DNA from: Roseiarcus sp963753135
Lineage (GTDB): Bacteria > Pseudomonadota > Alphaproteobacteria > Rhizobiales > Beijerinckiaceae
Length of the DNA: 64,000 nucleotides
Direction: 5' to 3'
Assembly: GCA_963753135.1 (NCBI GenBank)
Contig: CAVWBA010000022.1
Span: 1 to 64,000, forward strand
Positions 8,910 to 19,605 of the stretch are shown here, in pieces (position 1 is the first letter of the stretch; every line of letters begins with the position of its first letter). The notes under the pieces are model-generated. The model was not told where the DNA came from. It was given only the letters and a program-made list of their open reading frames with translations, and ran no database searches. The position numbers and the translations under genes are program-made.

Positions 8910-10229
8910 ATGCGGCTCGGATCTCTCGTTCTCATGTGCCTTCTTGGCCCGGCGTCGGCGCTTGCCGACGAGGCGGTCCGCACCGGGCCGGCCGCATTCG
9001 GCGACTGGCGCACGGACGCGCCAGGCGTTCGCCGCCTGATCACGCCGGCCGATCTGCCGGCGCCTTATGCGACGCGCTCGACGGCGAACATATCAGAGCG
9101 CGAAGCGCGGACCGAGACCGATGTTCCCAAGGCGCCGCCGGGCTTCGCGGTCACTCTTTTCGCCAGCGGGCTCAATATGCCGCGCGTCATTCGCGTCGCG
9201 CTGAACGGCGATATCTTCGTTGCCGAAACCGGCGCCGGGCGGGTGCGCGTCTTTCGAGCAGGCAACGCCGGCGCCGGGCCGGCGCAAGGGGAGATCTTCG
9301 CCGAAGGCTTGCAGCGGCCATACGGGATCGCCTTCTACCCTTCAGGACAAGATCCGAAGTTTGTCTATGTCGCGACGCCGGACTCCGTCGTGCGCTTTCC
9401 CTATCGCAGCGGAGCGATGAAAGCGGGCGGCCCCGCCGAGACAATCGCAAGCCTGCCAAGCGGCGGGGGGCACTGGACTCGCGACCTCGCTTTCTCGCCT
9501 GACGACAAGACATTGTTCGTTTCGGTCGGCTCCGCCAGCAATGTCGACGAGGGTGTGCCGACGCCGGACCAGAGCCAAATTGCCGGAGCTCCGCTCGGCG
9601 CCTCGTTCGGCGACGAGAAGGGCCGCGCCGACGTGCTCGCCTTCGATCCCGACGGCAAACATGAGCGCGTCTACGCGACCGGCATTCGCAATTGTTCGGG
9701 GCTTGCGGTTCAGCCCAGAACGGGCGCGCTCTGGTGCGCCGTCAACGAGCGCGACGGACTTGGCGACGACCTGCCGCCCGACTACGCCACTCATGTAGCG
9801 CAGGGCGCGTTTTATGGCTGGCCCTGGTACTATCTCGGCGATCATCAGGACCCGCGCCATAAGGGCGAGCGTGCGGATCTTAAGAACCGGATCACGACGC
9901 CCGACGTTCTGATCCAGGCCCATTCGGCGCCGCTCGGCATCGCGTTCTATACGGCCGATCAGTTTCCTTCCGAATACAAAGGCGACGCGTTCGTCACCCT
10001 GCACGGATCGTGGAATCGCTCGAAGCGCACGGGCTATAAAGTCGTCCGCCTGGTGATGAAGGACGGCAAGTCGACGGGCGTGTACGAGGACTTTCTCGTC
10101 GGCTTCGTCGGCGACGACAAGAGCGTTTGGGGCCGTCCGGTCGGCGTCGCGGCAGCGCACGACGGCTCGCTGCTCGTCAGCGACGACGGCAGCGGCTCGA
10201 TCTGGCGCGTGTCGTACAAGGGAAAGTGA
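8910..10229 (+). CDS. Secreted PQQ-dependent sugar dehydrogenase (L-sorbosone dehydrogenase family)
   Basis: A complete 439-residue periplasmic six-bladed beta-propeller quinoprotein of the soluble glucose/sorbosone dehydrogenase family. The signal peptide is MRLGSLVLMCLLGPASALA. Propeller landmarks are GFAVTLFASGLNMPRVIRVA, FAEGLQRPYGIAFYP, HWTRDLAFSPDDKTLFVSVG, ATGIRNCSGLAVQP and HGSWNRSKRTGYKVVRL. It would oxidise an aldose or similar sugar, passing electrons to a periplasmic acceptor; cofactor and substrate are inferred from the family. No PQQ biosynthesis gene lies in the window. The start shown is ATG 8910. Confidence 0.87.
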   Translation: MRLGSLVLMCLLGPASALADEAVRTGPAAFGDWRTDAPGVRRLITPADLPAPYATRSTANISEREARTETDVPKAPPGFAVTLFASGLNMPRVIRVALNGDIFVAETGAGRVRVFRAGNAGAGPAQGEIFAEGLQRPYGIAFYPSGQDPKFVYVATPDSVVRFPYRSGAMKAGGPAETIASLPSGGGHWTRDLAFSPDDKTLFVSVGSASNVDEGVPTPDQSQIAGAPLGASFGDEKGRADVLAFDPDGKHERVYATGIRNCSGLAVQPRTGALWCAVNERDGLGDDLPPDYATHVAQGAFYGWPWYYLGDHQDPRHKGERADLKNRITTPDVLIQAHSAPLGIAFYTADQFPSEYKGDAFVTLHGSWNRSKRTGYKVVRLVMKDGKSTGVYEDFLVGFVGDDKSVWGRPVGVAAAHDGSLLVSDDGSGSIWRVSYKGK

Positions 10230-10237
10230 CGCTCTCG

Positions 10238-11620
10238 TCAGCTTGCGAGCGCTTCCTCCATGCTGAGCCCGATCGACAGGAGGCGCTCGTCATCACCTCC
10301 TGCCGCAAGGAACTGAACGCCGGTGGGCAGGCTCGCGGCGTCCGTTCCCGACGGCAGCGCAAGGCCGCACATGCGGAACAGATTCCCGAGAAACGTATAA
10401 TGAATGGCGCGCAGGTTGGTGACGCGGAACAATTCGTCGTCGCGCTCGAGCGGGCCGATGGCCGGGGCGGTCATCGGCGTGGCGGGCAATACCAGCACCG
10501 CTCCCTTCAGTTCGTCAGTCAGCGCTGCGATGAGGGTCTCGCGGCAGCGCCCAAAATTCATTGCGTCCTGCGCGCTGACCCGCCCGCCCATGGCTCGTTT
10601 CACCACGCGTCGATCCATGCGTTGGGCGTCAGCAGAATCAAAAACCGCGCGGTGTTCGGCATAGGCCTCGATCGCGACGAACGAGCCGAATTGCGCGGAG
10701 AGCGCACGCATCGCGCCAATCGCGCGGACTGGCTTCGATTTGACTTTGGCGCCCGCGGCTTGAAGCCGCTTCATCGTCGTTTCGAGATTGGCGGCAACTT
10801 CAGGCTGCACATCGTCGATCCCACTTTTGTCGGGCACGACGAATTCGACGCCACCGAGATTGATCGGACGTACGGAAGTGCTCGACTGGCCGCGCAGCGC
10901 CATGTCGATCAGCACGCAATCCTCGACCGTGTGCGCCATCGGGCCGATTGTGTCGAGCGTGCGCGAAAGCGGAAATACGCCGTGCTTGTCGATCCGCCCC
11001 TCGCTGGTCTTAAAACCCACGATGCCGCAGAAGCTGGCTGGCGCGCGGATCGAGCCGCCCGTATCGCTGCCAATGGCGCAAGGCGAAAGGCCGCCGGCGA
11101 CCGCGACCGCGGCGCCCGACGAGGATCCCCCTGCGACGCGAGGCGTCGCGGGATCGCGAGGGTTCCTCGGTGTCCCGAAATGCGGGTTGAGCCCGAGCGC
11201 CGAGAAGGCGAATTCCGAGAGATTGGTCTTGCCCAGCGCCACCATGCCGGCCGCGGACAGGTTCGCGACGATAGGCGCGTCGCTCTCTTTCGGGGCTGAG
11301 TCGGCATAGATCGCGGATCCAGCGGTGGTGCGCTCGCCCGCCATGTCGACAAGGTCCTTCCAGGCGATGGGAACGCCATCGAGGGGGCCCGCCGTGCGTC
11401 CCTCGCGATGACGCGTGCGGCTTGCCTGGGCTTCCTTGAGAGCCCGCTCGCGCGTGACGAGAATGAACGACGGATTGTCGCGATCGCGCTCGATGCGACC
11501 CAAAAAGAATTCCGCTGCCTCGACCGGATCGAGCCTGCCTAACCGAATGAGACGCCCGACTTCCGCGGCGGACTGCTTTTCCAAGTTCTCGATCATGCTG
11601 CGAGAGGTCTCCGTTCCCAT
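10238..11620 (-). CDS. Amidase (amidase signature family)
   Basis: A complete amidase-signature hydrolase of about 460 residues. The Ser-cisSer-Lys triad is visible as the Lys in GVPIAWKDLV, the cis-Ser in AGGSSSGAAVAVAGG and the nucleophile region GSDTGGSIRAPASFCGIVG. A TTG start at 11650 is possible; I prefer ATG 11620 (MGTETSRSM). Homology becomes good from about MIENLEKQSAAEVGRLIRLG. The amide substrate cannot be assigned. It converges on the sugar dehydrogenase with only eight bases between stops. Confidence 0.88.
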   Translation of the reverse strand: MGTETSRSMIENLEKQSAAEVGRLIRLGRLDPVEAAEFFLGRIERDRDNPSFILVTRERALKEAQASRTRHREGRTAGPLDGVPIAWKDLVDMAGERTTAGSAIYADSAPKESDAPIVANLSAAGMVALGKTNLSEFAFSALGLNPHFGTPRNPRDPATPRVAGGSSSGAAVAVAGGLSPCAIGSDTGGSIRAPASFCGIVGFKTSEGRIDKHGVFPLSRTLDTIGPMAHTVEDCVLIDMALRGQSSTSVRPINLGGVEFVVPDKSGIDDVQPEVAANLETTMKRLQAAGAKVKSKPVRAIGAMRALSAQFGSFVAIEAYAEHRAVFDSADAQRMDRRVVKRAMGGRVSAQDAMNFGRCRETLIAALTDELKGAVLVLPATPMTAPAIGPLERDDELFRVTNLRAIHYTFLGNLFRMCGLALPSGTDAASLPTGVQFLAAGGDDERLLSIGLSMEEALAS

Positions 11621-11771
11621 GAGCCTACCGCGAGAGTTTGTTTCGGCCAACAGGGTGGGGGAGTCTCGGCAAGGGCGACGGCGGCGTTGCTCGAGACACG
11701 AAAGGCGGAAGGAAGACGAGCGCGCGAGCTGCCCGGCGCTGTACAGGCGCCGGGACTTGCGAGCGCAAGGC

Positions 11772-13071
11772 TCACTGGGTTGTCATCGTGTTCAGATCAA
11801 TCGCGCCGCCCATAGCCTGGTAGCCGGCGGGGTTCGGATGGAGATGATCCCCCTTGTCGTATTTCGGCAACGAATAGCCGGGCTTCTGCGGATCGACGAT
11901 GACCTTGTCGAAATCGATGACCCCATCGAAGGCGCCGCTGCGAATGAAATCGTTGAGCGCCACACGGATCTTCTCTTTCTCCGGCGTATAGTAGCCTTCG
12001 AACGGTGTGCCCGCGAATGCGTCGCCGAAGGGCGTGAGGGTCGCGCCAATGATGCGGAGCCCATGTGCGTGGGCGCGTGCGATCAACTGCTTGTAGCCCT
12101 CGATGATCGCCTCGGCGGTCGGCTCCGGATCATGCGCCGCCAAGCCGCTGCCAGGCCAGCCAATGTCATTGATGCCCATCATCAGAATCACCGTGTCCGC
12201 CTTCGGCTGGCTCAACACGTCGGTGTCGAAGCGCGCAAGCGCATTGACGCCCATTCGGTCGGACAAAATCTTGGCGCCCGATATGCCCTCGTTCAAAACT
12301 GCGACGGGCGGTCCGCCGACCTTTGCGAGCCGCTCGGCCAGGCGGTCGGGCCACCGGTCATTGCCGTCAACGGTTGAGCCGTCGCCGTCGGTGATCGAAT
12401 CGCCAAATGCGACGACGGCGCGCGCGCCAGCCGGCGCGTCAACCAGGATTTCGCTCAGGAATGCTCGCTGCGTCAGTTTCGAATCAGCCTTGAAGTCTAC
12501 GTCGGCAACCTGGTTTCCGGCGCCCACATAGGCGGTCTGATGCCCATCCCAATGAATGGTGGTCAGGGGCGTGACCTCCGGCAGGTAGAGGCTGACCGAG
12601 ACGAGAGCGAGCGGATCGACGCTCATGTCGACAGGGTCGCTGATCGCCGGCGCGCCGGGAGGAATGACGATGGTCGGGTTCCCGCCGAACGTCACCGCAT
12701 GAGCGGACCCCTCCTTGATCTTGCCTCCCTCTCCAGCCAAGGCGATATTCGCCGCGCCGATCGTCAGCGGCGTCTTTCCATATTCGTTCGACAGCACGAT
12801 CCGCACACGGGCGCCGCCGATGCTGAGACGCGCGGCCTGACGGATGGTCTGCTTCCAAAGATTGGCGGGTATGCCGAGCGGCACGGGAAAGTCCGGGCCC
12901 CATGCCGGCTGTGGGCTCGACGTCCAGGAGCCGATCCAATTGCCGGTGTCCGCAGCCCGCGAGGCCGAAGAGAACCCAGCAACGGCGGCGAGCGCCAACG
13001 CAAAACATGCCGATGCGCCACTTGACGTTCGCGATTGCCGACGCACAGCGGAAAACTGGATGGTCCCTCAT
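11772..13071 (-). CDS. Secreted SGNH/GDSL hydrolase
   Basis: An exported esterase of the SGNH superfamily. The blocks are AFGDSITDG (Ser nucleophile), NEGISGAKI (Gly), MMGINDIGW (Asn) and DHLHPNPAGY (Asp/His). A beta-sandwich-like N-terminal part precedes the catalytic domain, as in XynE-type carbohydrate esterases. The unbroken frame starts at a GTG (13046). However GGGGAGGAAAC sits just before an ATG at 13071, and removing one T from GTTTTCC (about 13055) joins that ATG to the signal peptide (FALALAAVAGFSSASRA). I therefore give 13071 as the true start. Confidence 0.82.
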
Positions 13072-13278
13072 GTTTCCTCCCCGATTATCTTTGGACGACT
13101 AGCAAAACACGCAATTGGCGGGTGTCACGGCCGCGAAGTTTTGGCGAGACAGCCGCGAGAGTCAACACGGCTGATGGTGAGGGCGTCCTCCTCTTTCACT
13201 GCCCGCAACTCTTGCAAACATGAAGCCGCTCTTGACGATTGCGCCGTGCTACACTGCGCGCTACCCGGCGAGGAGGCG

Positions 13279-13777
13279 ATCTTACGAACCTTAGGCGCAT
13301 TGTTGATTTTTGTTGCTGCGATCGCATCGCGTTGCGCCGGCGTTCGCCGCGGATCCACTTCCGGCGAGTGGCGCGGCGAAGCTCGTCGCCTACTGGGTCT
13401 GCCGTTCGGCCGTGATCGTCGACATGGGGCCTGTGGGCTCAAATTCGTCCGCCGAATGCACCGGCATCGTGAAGACCCGCGACGGATCGAAGCTTCTGGA
13501 CAATCTCGCGATGCGCTGAATGGAGGAATCGCAGGCGCGCCCCGCGGGTTATGCGTTCACCGACAGGTGCATTCAGACCGACAGCGGCGGCGACAAGATT
13601 TTCATGACCTACGAAGGCTTGGAAGGCGGTGACATCGCGCTCTTAGATGGGACCGGCAAATATCAGAGCATCACTGGCAACGGTACGCGGTCGGTCGTCG
13701 ACGCGCCCGGCAACAATGCGCAGCTTTTCGCGTTCACGCTGAGCTATGATGTGAGCTGGACGACGAAAGGGAAGTGA
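13279..13777 (+). CDS. Small secreted protein of unknown function (frameshift and in-frame TGA)
   Basis: A likely single gene of about 165 codons. AGGAGG (13271-13276) precedes a hydrophobic leader reading LGALLIFVAAIAS from about 13282; the codon at the expected start is ATC as printed. The frame then shifts near 13310 to AFAADPLPASGAAKLVAYWV. Two open stretches lie in the same frame on either side of TGA 13517-13519: MRLDN-like text before it, and ESQARPAGYAFTDRC with FMTYEGLEGGDIALLDGTGK after it. The four cysteines suggest an exported disulfide protein. I do not recognise the family. The TGA may be an error for Cys or Trp. Confidence 0.5.
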
Positions 13778-13796
13778 GGCGCCAAGACTGCGTCTC

Positions 13797-13823
13797 ATCG
13801 TCATTGCGAGGAGCGCAGCGACA
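13797..13823. repeat. Dispersed intergenic repeat, copy 2
   Basis: The core CGTCATTGCGAGGAGCG is the inverted counterpart of the copy at 5981-6008. It lies directly before the broken glyoxalase fragment. Confidence 0.5.
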
Positions 13824-13984
13824 ATGGGCGTGTTCATCTCCCTCGATGACGTCGACAAACACTACGAGGTCGCCAAAGCCGTGGGCGCAGAGATCGTCCA
13901 TCCGCCGAAGGACGTCGATACGGCCGAACCTACTGGGCGGTCGATCCCGAGGGACATCCCTGGTTCTTCACCACGCCTCGGTAA
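13824..13984 (+). pseudogene. C-terminal remnant of a glyoxalase/VOC-family protein
   Basis: The first part reads GVFISLDDVDKHYEVAKAVG and AEIVHPPKDVD, and after a frame change near 13925 the rest reads YWAVDPEGHPWFFTTPR then TAA at 13982. These are the last two beta-strands of a vicinal-oxygen-chelate (glyoxalase/bleomycin resistance-like) protein, roughly 55 residues. The first half of the gene is missing and a dispersed repeat abuts the break, so this is a true remnant. Confidence 0.7.
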
Positions 13985-13988
13985 CGCG

Positions 13989-14747
13989 ATGAACCTCGGC
14001 GGCATGGGAATCCTGTTCGTGGTGGCTGCGCTGACGCTAGCCACATGTCCCGCCGCCGCCGGCCAGTCCGCCGCCCTTTGCGCCGCCGCGAAAAAGCCGG
14101 TCGAGACCGAGCCGCTTCTAGCCGCCGCGGTCGCGGCGGCATTCGGCAACGCGCCGTTCAAAGCGACCGCAGATGACTGCGTTTACCCACTCAAAGTTCT
14201 GCATTACGCGACCGCGGACGTCCTCATCGTCCAGGCCGGCGAGCCCGGCCACGCGTGCCACGGCTGCGGAGCGCCCTTGTCGGCCTATGTGCTTCGGCGA
14301 GCTGATGGTGGCCTCAAAACTGTCCGCGCCTTTCGCAAATTCGCGACGCCCGGGACGTTTGGCGCCGTCGAAGACATTTCTCCCATCGAGATCGGCGGCG
14401 ACGATGGGCTGGCGATCGAGAGCGGCGGGATGTTTCAGGGTTACAGTTCTGCAGGCGTGGACTTCTTCGCTTTCCATGCGGGCCAACTCGTCAGCCTCAA
14501 CAAGACGTCCATCACGACGGCTGCCGACAATGAGGGCGCGGTCGGCGATACGAGCAAGACGATCGAGGTGACGGCGAAGTGGTCCATCGATCCCACGGAC
14601 AAAACCGCCATCATCGTTGACTACAAGATCAAGGCTGATGGCGCGACGCGGGTCGAGCGCGTCGTCTGGCGCCTGCGGGGAATGTCGCTTGTCGTATCGC
14701 ACGGTCGCGTACCGCCGGAAATCTCGCAAGCTTCCGGCGGCGGTTGA
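13989..14747 (+). CDS. Secreted protein of unknown function with CxxC-like cluster
   Basis: A 252-residue exported protein starting at ATG 13989, just after the glyoxalase remnant. The signal peptide is MGILFVVAALTLATCPAAAG. The motif HACHGCGAPLSAYVLRRADG contains three closely spaced residues (Cys-His-Gly-Cys) that might bind metal or form a disulfide. The C-terminal half (TAKWSIDPTDKTAIIVDYKI) looks beta-rich. I do not recognise the family and assign no function. It converges with the oxoprolinase gene with 31 bases between stops. Confidence 0.65.
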   Translation: MNLGGMGILFVVAALTLATCPAAAGQSAALCAAAKKPVETEPLLAAAVAAAFGNAPFKATADDCVYPLKVLHYATADVLIVQAGEPGHACHGCGAPLSAYVLRRADGGLKTVRAFRKFATPGTFGAVEDISPIEIGGDDGLAIESGGMFQGYSSAGVDFFAFHAGQLVSLNKTSITTAADNEGAVGDTSKTIEVTAKWSIDPTDKTAIIVDYKIKADGATRVERVVWRLRGMSLVVSHGRVPPEISQASGGG

Positions 14748-14778
14748 AGCGTGATCGCTCTCGTGCAACGGCGCGGAA

Positions 14779-17700
14779 CTACGCGCCGCCCCACCCTCCT
14801 CCGGTCGGGGTTACGATCTCGACCGCCTCACCCGCTTCCACCTTGGTCTCGGCGCAGCCTGGCAGGATCTCGACGCGCCCGTCATTGCGGCGGACCGAGT
14901 TGCGGCCGAGTTCACCCGGCTCGCCCCCCATCATGCCGGGGTTGGCGACGGCGCGAAAACCGCTGAGGATCGCCGCCTGCATCGGGCGCAAGAAACGGAC
15001 GCGCCTCAGCGTCCCGTCGCCCGCGCGCCACTGGCCCTTGCCGCCGGAGCCGCGACGGATGTGGAAATCCTCGAGCACCACCGGAAAGCGGCTCTCCAGC
15101 ACCTCGGGATCGGTCAGGCGCGAATTGGTCATGTGAACGTGAACCGCGCTCGCGCCGTCGAAGCCGGGGCCGGCGGGCGCGCCCGAGCAAATGGTCTCGT
15201 AATATTGATAGGTGTCGTCGCCGAAGGTGAAGTTGTTCATTGTCCCTTGCGATGAGCTGAGCGCGCCAAGCGCTGCAAACAATGTGTTCGTCACGATCTG
15301 CGACACTTCGACATTGCCCGCGACGACAGCCGCCGGATATTTGGGCGACAGCATCGAACCTTCCGGCACGATGATGCGGATCGGCCTGAGACACCCGGCG
15401 TTCATCGGGATGTCGTCGTCGACCATGACCCGAAACACGTAGAGGATCGCGGCGCGGGTCACCGGCTCGGGCGCGTTGAAGTTCGACGCCTGCTGCTGCG
15501 ACGTGCCAGTGAAATCGACTGTCGCTTCGCGCCTCTCCTTGTCGATGCTGATCCTGACCTTGATCACCGCGCCCTGATCCGAGACGCTCTCGGCCTCGCC
15601 ATCGGCAAGCTTGTCGAGCACGCGGCGCACGCTTTCGTCGGCATTGTCTTGAACGTGGCCCATATAGGCCTCGACCACTTGAAGCGAAAACATCTCGACC
15701 ATGCGCTTGAGTTCCCGCACGCCCTTTTCGCATGCCGCGATCTGCGCCTTGAGGTCGTTGACGTTCTGCAGCGGATTGCGCGCCGGATAAGGTCCGCTCT
15801 TCAAGAGCGCATAGAGTTCGCGCTCGCGGAAGCGGCCACGATCGACCAGCAGAAAATTGTCGATATAGACGCCCTCTTCATGGATCGAGGTCGCAAGCGG
15901 ACGACATCGATCCTGGCGCGGTTCCGCCAATGTCCGCGTGATGGCCGCGCGAGGCGACCCAGAACAGAATCGCTTCGCCATGTTCGTCGAAGACCGGCGT
16001 GCAGACGGTGATGTCGGGAAGATGGGTGCCGCCATTGTAAGGCGCGTTCAGTGCAAACACATCGCCAGGCCGGATGCGCCCTTTGTTGTCGCGGATGATC
16101 AACTCGACCGAGCGATCCATCGAGCCCAGATGCACCGGCATGTGCGGCGCATTGGCGATGAGGCGTCCCTCGCGATCGAACACCGCGCAGGAAAAATCGA
16201 GCCGCTCCTTGATATTGACCGAATAGGCGGTGTTCTGCAGCGTCACGCCCATCTGCTCGGCGATCGACATGAAGAGATGGTTGAAGATCTCGAGCATGAC
16301 CGGATCGGCCTTGGAGCCGATCGCCTCGCGCTTTGCGCATCGGCTCGATGCGGGTCATCAGCACATGGTTTTTCGCTGCGATCTCGGCGCGCCAGCCCTG
16401 CTCGACGACGATCGTCTGATGCGGTTCGATGACAAGCGCCGGGCCATCGACCGCCGCGCCGACGGGAAGCGCCTCGCGCAAAAAGACGTTCGCCTTTCGC
16501 CAGCTTCCATGCGAAAAGAACCGCGTCGCGCGGGCGGGTGTAGACGCGGTCGATCGCCCGTCAAGATGGCGTCCAAGGAGCCCTTTGGATGCGGGCCGTG
16601 CTCTCGAGCGCGGCCTGGCGGCTTTTCTCGGCGAGCCGCGCGGCGCCGCCCACAGCCTCGACCGACACCGCTTCGATGGCGATCGCCTTGGCGCGATCGA
16701 TGAAGCCGAAGCGGCTCTTGTGCGCGCTTTCGAATGCGCGCCGCATTGCCGCCGGCGTCGAGAGCGGAACCTCGATCGTGGTGTCGGAGCCCGAATAGCG
16801 CAGCTGCGCGCGACGATGGACCTTGATCGCCTCTCGCGCGACCCCCTGCCCTTCGACCTCGGCGGCCGCCGCGACGAGCGAGTTCGTCCGCGACGGCGTT
16901 GACGCGGAGAAGCGCGTCGACGCGCAGGGGCTCGTCGACCCCTTGGGCGCGCTGAGCCGTGATGTCGGCCAGCCCCATGCCATAGGCCGAGAGCAGGGAT
17001 GAAAAGGGATGGATGAGGACGGTCGAAATCGCCAAGGCGTCGGCGACGTCGCAGGCGTGCTGGCCGCCCGCGCCGCCGAAGCAATTGAGCGCATAGCGCG
17101 TGACGTCGTAGCCCCGCGCAACCGAAATCGTCTTGATCGCCTCGGCCATCTTGGCGACCGCAATGGCGAGGAATCCGTCGGCAACCGCCTCCGGCTCCCG
17201 CCCATCGCCGATGTCGCGCGCGAGCGCTTGAAAGCGCCGCCGCACGATTGTGTCGTCGAGCGGCTCGTCGCCGCCAGGGCCGAAGACTTTGGGGAAGAGA
17301 TCGGGGATCAGCTTGCCCGTCATCAGGTTGGCGTCGGTGACCGTGAGCGGACCGCCGCGGCGATAAGCGGCGGGCCCGGGATCGGCGCCGGCGGAAGCGG
17401 GGCCGACGCGAAAGCGCGCGCCGTCAAACGAGAGGATCGAGCCGCCTCCCGCGGCGACGGTATGGATCTTCATCATCGGCGCGCGCATGCGCACGCCTGC
17501 GACTTCCGTCTCGAAGGCGCGCTCGAACTCTCCGTCGAAATGCGCGACGTCAGTCGAGGTGCCGCCCATGTCGAAGCCGATAATGCGCTTGAACCCTGCG
17601 CTGATCCCGGTGCGCGCCATCGCGACCACGCCCCCGGCGGGGCCTGAGAGGATCGCGTCCTTGCCGGCGAACAAACCCGCCGAGGTAAGGCCGCCCGACG

Positions 17701-18463
17701 ACATCATGAACATGACGCGCGCGCCGGTGCGCTCGATGTCGAGATCGCGCGATACCTGGCCGACATAGCGCTTAAGAATCGGCGAAAGATAAGCGTCGAC
17801 CACGGTCGTATCGCCGCGCGAAACGAGCTTGATGAGCGCCGAGGCGACATGGCTTTCGGAAACTTGGGCTGAAGCCGAGCTCTCGGGCCATCGCGCCGAC
17901 CATGCGCTCATGCGCCGGATAGCGATAGGCGTGCATGAACACGATCGCGACCGCGTCATAGCCTTGAGCGTCGCGCCTCGGCGAGCGCGGCGCGCACGCG
18001 CTCAGGATCGGGGGCGCGCTTCGATCGTCCCGTCCGCGAGCACGCGCTCGTCGACCTCGACGACGCCGGAATAAAGCTGTTCGGGCTTTATGATGTTGCG
18101 GGCGAAGATGCGCGGGCGCGCTTGATAGCCGATCTCGAGCGCGTCGCGAAAGCCGCGCGTGGTCACGAGCAGCGTGCGCTCGCCACGCCGTTCGAGCAGG
18201 GCGTTGGTGGCGACTGTCGTCCCCATCTTGACGGCGCGAATGGCTCCGGTAGGAATTGGCTCGCCCGAAGCAAGGCCCAAGAGCCGACGGATCCCCTCAA
18301 CCGCGGCGTCCGTGTAAGCAGGGCTCTCGGACAGAAGTTTGATCGGACAGAGCCGCCCGCGCGGATCGCGGCCGATCACATCGGTGAACGTGCCGCCGCG
18401 ATCGATCCAGAAGTCCCAGGCCCCGCCTGGTTTTTCTTTGGAAGACCCGCGCTTCGACTTCAC
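14779..18463 (-). CDS. 5-oxoprolinase-type fused hydantoinase A/B protein (several frameshifts)
   Basis: The span encodes one polypeptide of about 1,228 residues, the size and order of single-chain ATP-dependent 5-oxoprolinase (5-oxo-L-proline + ATP to glutamate). The N-terminal HyuA half begins near FWIDRGGTFTDVIGRDPRGR and has MGTTVATNALLERRGERTLL and IIGFDMGGTSTDVAHFDGEF. The C-terminal HyuB half begins MLEIFNHLFMSIAEQMGVT and contains DFSCAVFDREGRL, APYNGGTHLPDIT and WVASRGHHADIGG, ending in EIVTPTGGGWGGA. The HyuA/HyuB join (EAIGSKADPV) is continuous, supporting a fusion. At least four indels break it, near 17980, 16870, about 16500-16560 and 15905. These may be sequencing errors. It could instead act on hydantoin-like rings, but the fused form favours oxoproline. 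Confidence 0.8.
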
Positions 18464-18560
18464 GTTTGGTTGATCTCCGCTTCGGGTTCTCTCTTTGCCG
18501 CGACCCCGCTAATGGTCCTATCATTGAGGCAAATCAAACGTGAAACGAGGGGACTTCCGA

Positions 18561-19542
18561 ATGGAAACCGTGAAGTTTGGCAAAACGGGCTTGCAGGTGT
18601 CGAAGCTTTGCCTCGGCTGCATGACCTACGGCTCATCCAAATGGCGCGAATGGGTCTTGGAGGAAGAGGCGTCGCGTCCGTTCATCCGCGAGGCGCTCGA
18701 GAAAGGCATCAATTTCTTCGATACGGCGGATGTCTATTCGCAAGGCGTCAGCGAGGAAATCCTCGGCCGCGCGCTCAAGGAATTCGCGAAGCGTCCGGAC
18801 GTGGTGATCGCGACGAAGGTGCACGGCGCGATGGGGTCGAGCCCCAACGCCAAGGGCTTGTCGCGCAAGCATATCATGGAGGCGATCGACGCTTCGCTGA
18901 GGCGGCTCGGCACGGATTACGTCGATCTCTACCAGATCCACCGCTTCGACCCGCTGACCCCGATCGAAGAGACGCTGGAAGCGCTCAACGACGTCGTGCG
19001 CGCCGGCAAGGCGCTCTATATTGGCGCCTCGTCAATGTACGCTTGGCAGTTCGCGCGCATGCTCGACATCGCGCGCGCCAAGGGACACGCCCAGTTCGTG
19101 TCGATGCAGAACTACTACAACCTCGTCTATCGCGAGGAAGAGCGCGAGATGATGCCGCTGTGCGCGAACGACGGCATAGCCGTCATTCCCTGGTCGCCGA
19201 TGGCGCGCGGCTATCTCGCGGGCTCCGGGGTCGGCGCCAACGCTTCGACCACGCGCGGCCGCACCGATCCGTTCAGCGTGACCTTGGGGCTGGGTTCGCG
19301 GCAGGATGAGGTCGATCCGCAAGCGCGTGGTCGAGACAGCGGAAAAGCTGAACACCAAGCCCGCGGTGGTTGCGCTCGCCTGGGTGCTGTCGAAGCCCTT
19401 CGTCACCTCGCCGATCATCGGCGCGTCCAAGCCGCATCACCTGGCCGACGCGGTTGCAGCGACCGAGCTCAAACTCGATGCGCGCACCATCGCCAAGCTC
19501 GAGGAGCCATATACGAGCAAGGCCGTGGCCGGCCACGGCTAG
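18561..19542 (+). CDS. Aldo/keto reductase (second copy, frameshifted near its end)
   Basis: About 327 residues, closely related in layout to the protein at 3878: METVKFGKTGLQVSKLCLGC, DTADVYSQG (Asp, Tyr), ATKVHGAMGSSPNAKGLSRK (Lys) and YQIHRFDPLTPIEETLEAL (His). Start ATG 18561 is preceded by GAGGGG. The frame changes near 19290, after which the C-terminus reads RVVETAEKLNTKPAVVALAW and PIIGASKPHHLADAVAATEL, the cofactor-binding end of the family. It diverges from the oxoprolinase gene. The substrate is unknown. Confidence 0.85.
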
Positions 19543-19605
19543 CGAAGGCCCATGCTCCTGCTTATGTACGAGGCTGCATGACTTGAAGCCTTCGAGGAGG
19601 CCCTG

